NCBI GenBank assembly: GCA_011620705.1
Contig: WOYR01000144.1
Location: 1 to 25,391 of the forward strand
Source of the DNA: Microbacteriaceae bacterium
GTDB lineage: Bacteria; Actinomycetota; Actinomycetes; Actinomycetales; Microbacteriaceae
DNA length: 25,391 nucleotides
Direction: 5' to 3'
Position 1 is the stretch's first letter, and each line of letters begins with the position of its first letter. The notes beneath the pieces were generated by a model that was not told the origin of the DNA, ran no database searches, and saw nothing but the letters and a program-made list of their open reading frames with translations. Below are positions 22,753 to 25,391 of the stretch, in pieces. A program made the position numbers and the translations under genes.

Positions 22753-22761
22753 CGTCAAGCC

Positions 22762-23781
22762 ATGACCCGCCGCATCCTCGGCGCGGCGATCGTCGTGATC
22801 GTCGCAGCCGCACTGCTCCTCGCCGCCTGGCCCCAGCTGTTCGGGCTCGAGCGGCAGCCCGGCGTCGCCCAGGTGGTCTCCCTGCGAGGTCTCGCGGCCG
22901 CCGTGTCGGGCGTCGGAGTGATCGCCTTCCTGCTCATCGCCCTGATCTCGAGACGGATGCGCCGACTCGCCGGCACCCTGGCGCTGATGCTGCTCGTCTT
23001 CACGGGCGTCGGCGCGGCCGTGCTGGCGACCCGCGGCACCACTCCCGCCGGGTTCCAGACCAAGGCCGAAGCCGACATCACCGTGCTGAGCTGGAACACC
23101 CTCGGGGATGCCCCCGGTGCCGCGGAGATCGCGAGGCTCGCGCTGGCCCAGCACGCGGACATCGTCGCCCTGCCCGAGACCAGCGCCGCCACTGCTGACG
23201 CGGTGAAGCAGGTGATGACCCAAGGCGGATCGCCGATGCAGCGCCTCTCGGTCAGCTTCGACCAGGTGTCCAAGTCGCACACCACCTCCCTGCTGATCAG
23301 CGGCCACCTGGGCGGATACCTCGTCGATGACAGCCACGGCAGCACCCGCAGTCTGCCGAGCGTGGTCGCGGTGCCGGTGGACGGCGACGGGCCGACCATC
23401 GTGGCCGCGCATCCGGTGTCGCCGGTGCCGGGCGAGATGGCGGATTGGCGCCAGGGGCTGAGCTGGCTCGCGGACCGCTGCACCGGGGACACGATCGTCG
23501 CGGGCGACTTCAACTCGACCCTCGACCACTATGCCGGTCTGACGACCGCGACGGCGACCGGCGATGGCGACCTCGGTGCCTGCTTCGATGGTGCACGAGC
23601 CGAGAGGTCGGCGGGCATCGGGACCTGGCCGACCTCGCTGCCGGAACAGCTCGGCACGCCGATCGACCACGTGATGGCCACCGGCGGCTGGACCTTCGTC
23701 GGCTTCCGGGTGATCGGCAACGAAGACGGCGCTGGCAGCGATCACCGGCCGGTGGTGGCGCAGCTGCGACCGGCCGGCTGA
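22762..23781 (+). CDS. Membrane-anchored endonuclease/exonuclease/phosphatase (EEP) fold protein
   Basis: This 339-aa protein has three N-terminal hydrophobic helices (residues about 5-24, 34-57 and 63-88), followed by an EEP (DNase I-like) domain from about 105 to the end. Catalytic landmarks are present: N112 in 'SWNTLG', E139 in 'ALPETS', G248-D249-F-N251, and the terminal D327-H328 in 'GSDHRPV'. The domain should be an active Mg-dependent phosphodiesterase or phosphatase, and its orientation suggests it lies outside the cytoplasm. Substrates could be nucleic acid, phospholipid or inositol phosphates. It is divergent from the PHP phosphoesterase gene and lies 26 bp upstream of the aminopeptidase gene, which it may co-transcribe. 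Confidence 0.88.
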   Translation: MTRRILGAAIVVIVAAALLLAAWPQLFGLERQPGVAQVVSLRGLAAAVSGVGVIAFLLIALISRRMRRLAGTLALMLLVFTGVGAAVLATRGTTPAGFQTKAEADITVLSWNTLGDAPGAAEIARLALAQHADIVALPETSAATADAVKQVMTQGGSPMQRLSVSFDQVSKSHTTSLLISGHLGGYLVDDSHGSTRSLPSVVAVPVDGDGPTIVAAHPVSPVPGEMADWRQGLSWLADRCTGDTIVAGDFNSTLDHYAGLTTATATGDGDLGACFDGARAERSAGIGTWPTSLPEQLGTPIDHVMATGGWTFVGFRVIGNEDGAGSDHRPVVAQLRPAG

Positions 23782-23792
23782 GCCCGGTGCGT

Positions 23793-23798
23793 GGGAGG
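23793..23798 (+). promoter_or_regulatory. Shine-Dalgarno site of the aminopeptidase P gene
   Basis: GGGAGG lies 9 nt before ATG 23808. An in-frame ATG at 23799 directly abuts the motif and is rejected as start. This conventional site, with no -10 box near it, fits translation from a transcript that begins upstream of the EEP-fold gene. Confidence 0.6.
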
Positions 23799-23807
23799 AT
23801 GGATGCC

Positions 23808-25379
23808 ATGGCCGACTCCTCCTCCACGCCTCCCGCCGCTCCTGCGGACGTGAACTCGAACCGCTCCACCACACCGGTTTCGACCTCGTTCCGCGACTAC
23901 ATCGCGACGCAGTGGGCGGACCGCGACGAGACCCTCCCCGCGCCCCGCGAGGCTGCAGCCTTCGCGGCCGCACGCCGCCAGCGCATCTCGGCGATGCATC
24001 CGGGTGAACGCCTGATCGTGCCGGCGGGGCCGGCGCGCGTGCGCTCGAACGACACCGACTACGCCTACCGCGCGCATTCCGCCTTCTCGCACCTCACCGG
24101 GTGGGGTGCCGACGCCGTCCCCGACAGCGTCCTCGTGCTCGAACCCCGGTTCGAGCAGAGGGAGGGCGGCATGGAGCCCGCCGCCGCCGGCCACGACGCG
24201 ACCCTGTACTTCCGGCCCACCGCAGGACGCGACTCCGACGAGTTCTACGCCAACGCCGCGATCGGCGAGTTCTGGCTCGGACCGCGGCCATCGCTCGCGC
24301 ATGTGGCGGCAGATCTGGCGCTGGCCACGATGCCGCTGTCCGCCCTCGAGGACGTGCTGGAGTCGACCGACGCCACCACCCGGATCGTCCGCGAGGCCGA
24401 CCGCGATCTCACCGATCAGGTGGACGGCCGCCGTCTGCTGAACGCCGAGCTGCCCGAGCCCGGTGCCGAGGGCGCGATCCACGGCGGCAGCGCCGGCACG
24501 ATCGACACCGACGGCGACGCCGTGCTGCTGAGGGACTTGAGCGAGCTGCGGCTGGTGAAGGATGCCTGGGAGATCGGCCAGCTGCGCGCCGCGATCGCCG
24601 CCACCAAGCAGGGCTTCGACGATGTGATCGCCGACCGTCCCGCGATCACGGCTCACCCCCGCGGCGAGCGCCTCGTCGAAGGGACCTTCAACCGCCGCGC
24701 CCGGGCCGAGGGCAACCAGGTCGGGTACGACACGATCGCGGCGAGCGGACCGCACGCCTGCGTCCTGCACTGGACCACCAACGACGGCCCCGTCGTGCCG
24801 GGCGAGCTGATCCTGATCGACGCGGGCGTCGAACTCGACAGCCTCTACACGGCGGACATCACACGCACGCTCCCGGTCGACGGCAGCTTCACCGAGGTGC
24901 AGCGCCGCGTGTACGAGGCCGTGCTGCAGGCGGCGGATGCAGCGTTCGCGATCGTGCGGCCCGGCATCCGGTTCCGCGAGATCCACGCCGCGGCGATGGC
25001 CGTGATCGCGCAGAGGACTGCGGAGTGGGGCTTCCTGCCGGTGAGCGCGGCTGAGTCGCTCGACCCCGACGTCCAGTACCACCGGCGCTACATGGTGCAC
25101 GGCACCTCGCATCACCTCGGGCTCGACGTGCACGACTGCGCCCAGGCGCGTCGCGAGCTCTACCTGGACGGCATCCTGGAACCCGGGATGGTGTTCACGA
25201 TCGAGCCCGGTTTGTACTTCCAGCCAGACGACCTGACCGTTCCCCCGGAGTACCGCGGCATCGGCGTCCGGATCGAGGACAACGTGCTCGTGACGGAGAG
25301 CGGCGCCGAGAACCTGTCGATCGGCATCCCGCGGACCGCTGACGACGTGGAGGCGTGGCTGTCGGGCGCGGCGGCGTAG
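23808..25379 (+). CDS. Aminopeptidase P family protein (M24B, Xaa-Pro aminopeptidase)
   Basis: This 523-aa cytoplasmic metallopeptidase removes an N-terminal residue preceding proline. Residues 1-30 are Ser/Thr/Pro rich and variable. The AMP_N-type creatinase N-domain runs about 50-240, including 'DTDYAYRAHSAFSHLTGW'. The pita-bread catalytic domain follows, with all five dinuclear metal ligands: D338 (LIDAG), D350 (TADITR), H435 (GTSHHLG), E466 (TIEPG) and E490 (RIEDN). The second-shell 'LDVHD' motif is also intact. The length fits the bacterial PepP group. A clear Shine-Dalgarno motif fixes the ATG at 23808. It follows the EEP-fold gene by 26 bp on the same strand and is probably co-transcribed with it. 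The stop lies 12 bp before the window end. Confidence 0.93.
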   Translation: MADSSSTPPAAPADVNSNRSTTPVSTSFRDYIATQWADRDETLPAPREAAAFAAARRQRISAMHPGERLIVPAGPARVRSNDTDYAYRAHSAFSHLTGWGADAVPDSVLVLEPRFEQREGGMEPAAAGHDATLYFRPTAGRDSDEFYANAAIGEFWLGPRPSLAHVAADLALATMPLSALEDVLESTDATTRIVREADRDLTDQVDGRRLLNAELPEPGAEGAIHGGSAGTIDTDGDAVLLRDLSELRLVKDAWEIGQLRAAIAATKQGFDDVIADRPAITAHPRGERLVEGTFNRRARAEGNQVGYDTIAASGPHACVLHWTTNDGPVVPGELILIDAGVELDSLYTADITRTLPVDGSFTEVQRRVYEAVLQAADAAFAIVRPGIRFREIHAAAMAVIAQRTAEWGFLPVSAAESLDPDVQYHRRYMVHGTSHHLGLDVHDCAQARRELYLDGILEPGMVFTIEPGLYFQPDDLTVPPEYRGIGVRIEDNVLVTESGAENLSIGIPRTADDVEAWLSGAAA

Positions 25380-25391
25380 CGGCCTTCCCGG

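Noticed and set aside
23445..23807. Long upstream extension of the aminopeptidase frame into the EEP-fold gene
   Set aside because: It overlaps an intact catalytic domain in another frame, and a good Shine-Dalgarno motif fixes the start at 23808.

Overview
The window is one continuous block of high-GC actinobacterial chromosome, and the protein set points to Microbacteriaceae. It is densely coded: no gap between genes exceeds about 150 bp, and I see no insertion sequence, prophage, CRISPR array or integrase. Family assignments were made by reading motifs; no database search was run.

Left part (1-6688): the 5' part of an initiator tRNA-Met gene cut by the window edge, a UPF0182 seven-helix membrane protein, a secreted PDZ/Lon-like Ser-Lys protease (YlbL type), a Zincin_2/DUF2342 protein with a degenerate zinc motif, and an orphan ThiF/cyclodehydratase-like protein. 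A striking double-palindrome element (5683-5754) precedes the last of these.

Middle (6555-18898): three superfamily-1 helicases, namely a short UvrD2 and the AdnA and AdnB subunits of the actinobacterial double-strand-break resection machine. Interleaved are a NudC-type Nudix hydrolase without its zinc ribbon, a phosphotransferase-fold protein without its catalytic residues, and a divergent MFS exporter/LysR regulator pair around an AT-rich palindromic operator.

Right part (18991-25379): a 74-aa DUF3107 protein, a small three-helix membrane protein, a ferritin-like (MiaE_2) protein, a DEAD-box RNA helicase with a basic tail, a PHP-domain phosphoesterase, a membrane-anchored endonuclease/exonuclease/phosphatase-fold protein and an M24B aminopeptidase P.

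The order UPF0182 - PDZ/Lon - DUF2342 - ThiF-like - uvrD2 - nudC - adnB - adnA - DUF3107 - ferritin-like - DEAD-box helicase matches, from memory, the Mycobacterium tuberculosis Rv3193c-Rv3211 region. This is therefore a conserved actinobacterial neighbourhood with lineage-specific losses (the ABC1-kinase/whiB7 and potassium-channel slots) and insertions (MFS/LysR). The functional core is DNA-break processing (AdnAB, UvrD2) plus nucleotide and RNA housekeeping.

Three window-wide patterns stand out. Most genes have a TAnnnT -10 box ending exactly 6-7 nt before the start codon, which implies leaderless mRNAs. All five convergent gene pairs meet with overlaps or gaps of 15 bp or less, with no recognisable terminators. 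The hexamer GGATGC/GCATCC is much commoner than the GC-richer GGACGC/GCGTCC, even where this needs unusual codons. I found no clearly new defence or biosynthetic system; the most interesting items are degenerate or truncated members of known families and the double-palindrome repeat.
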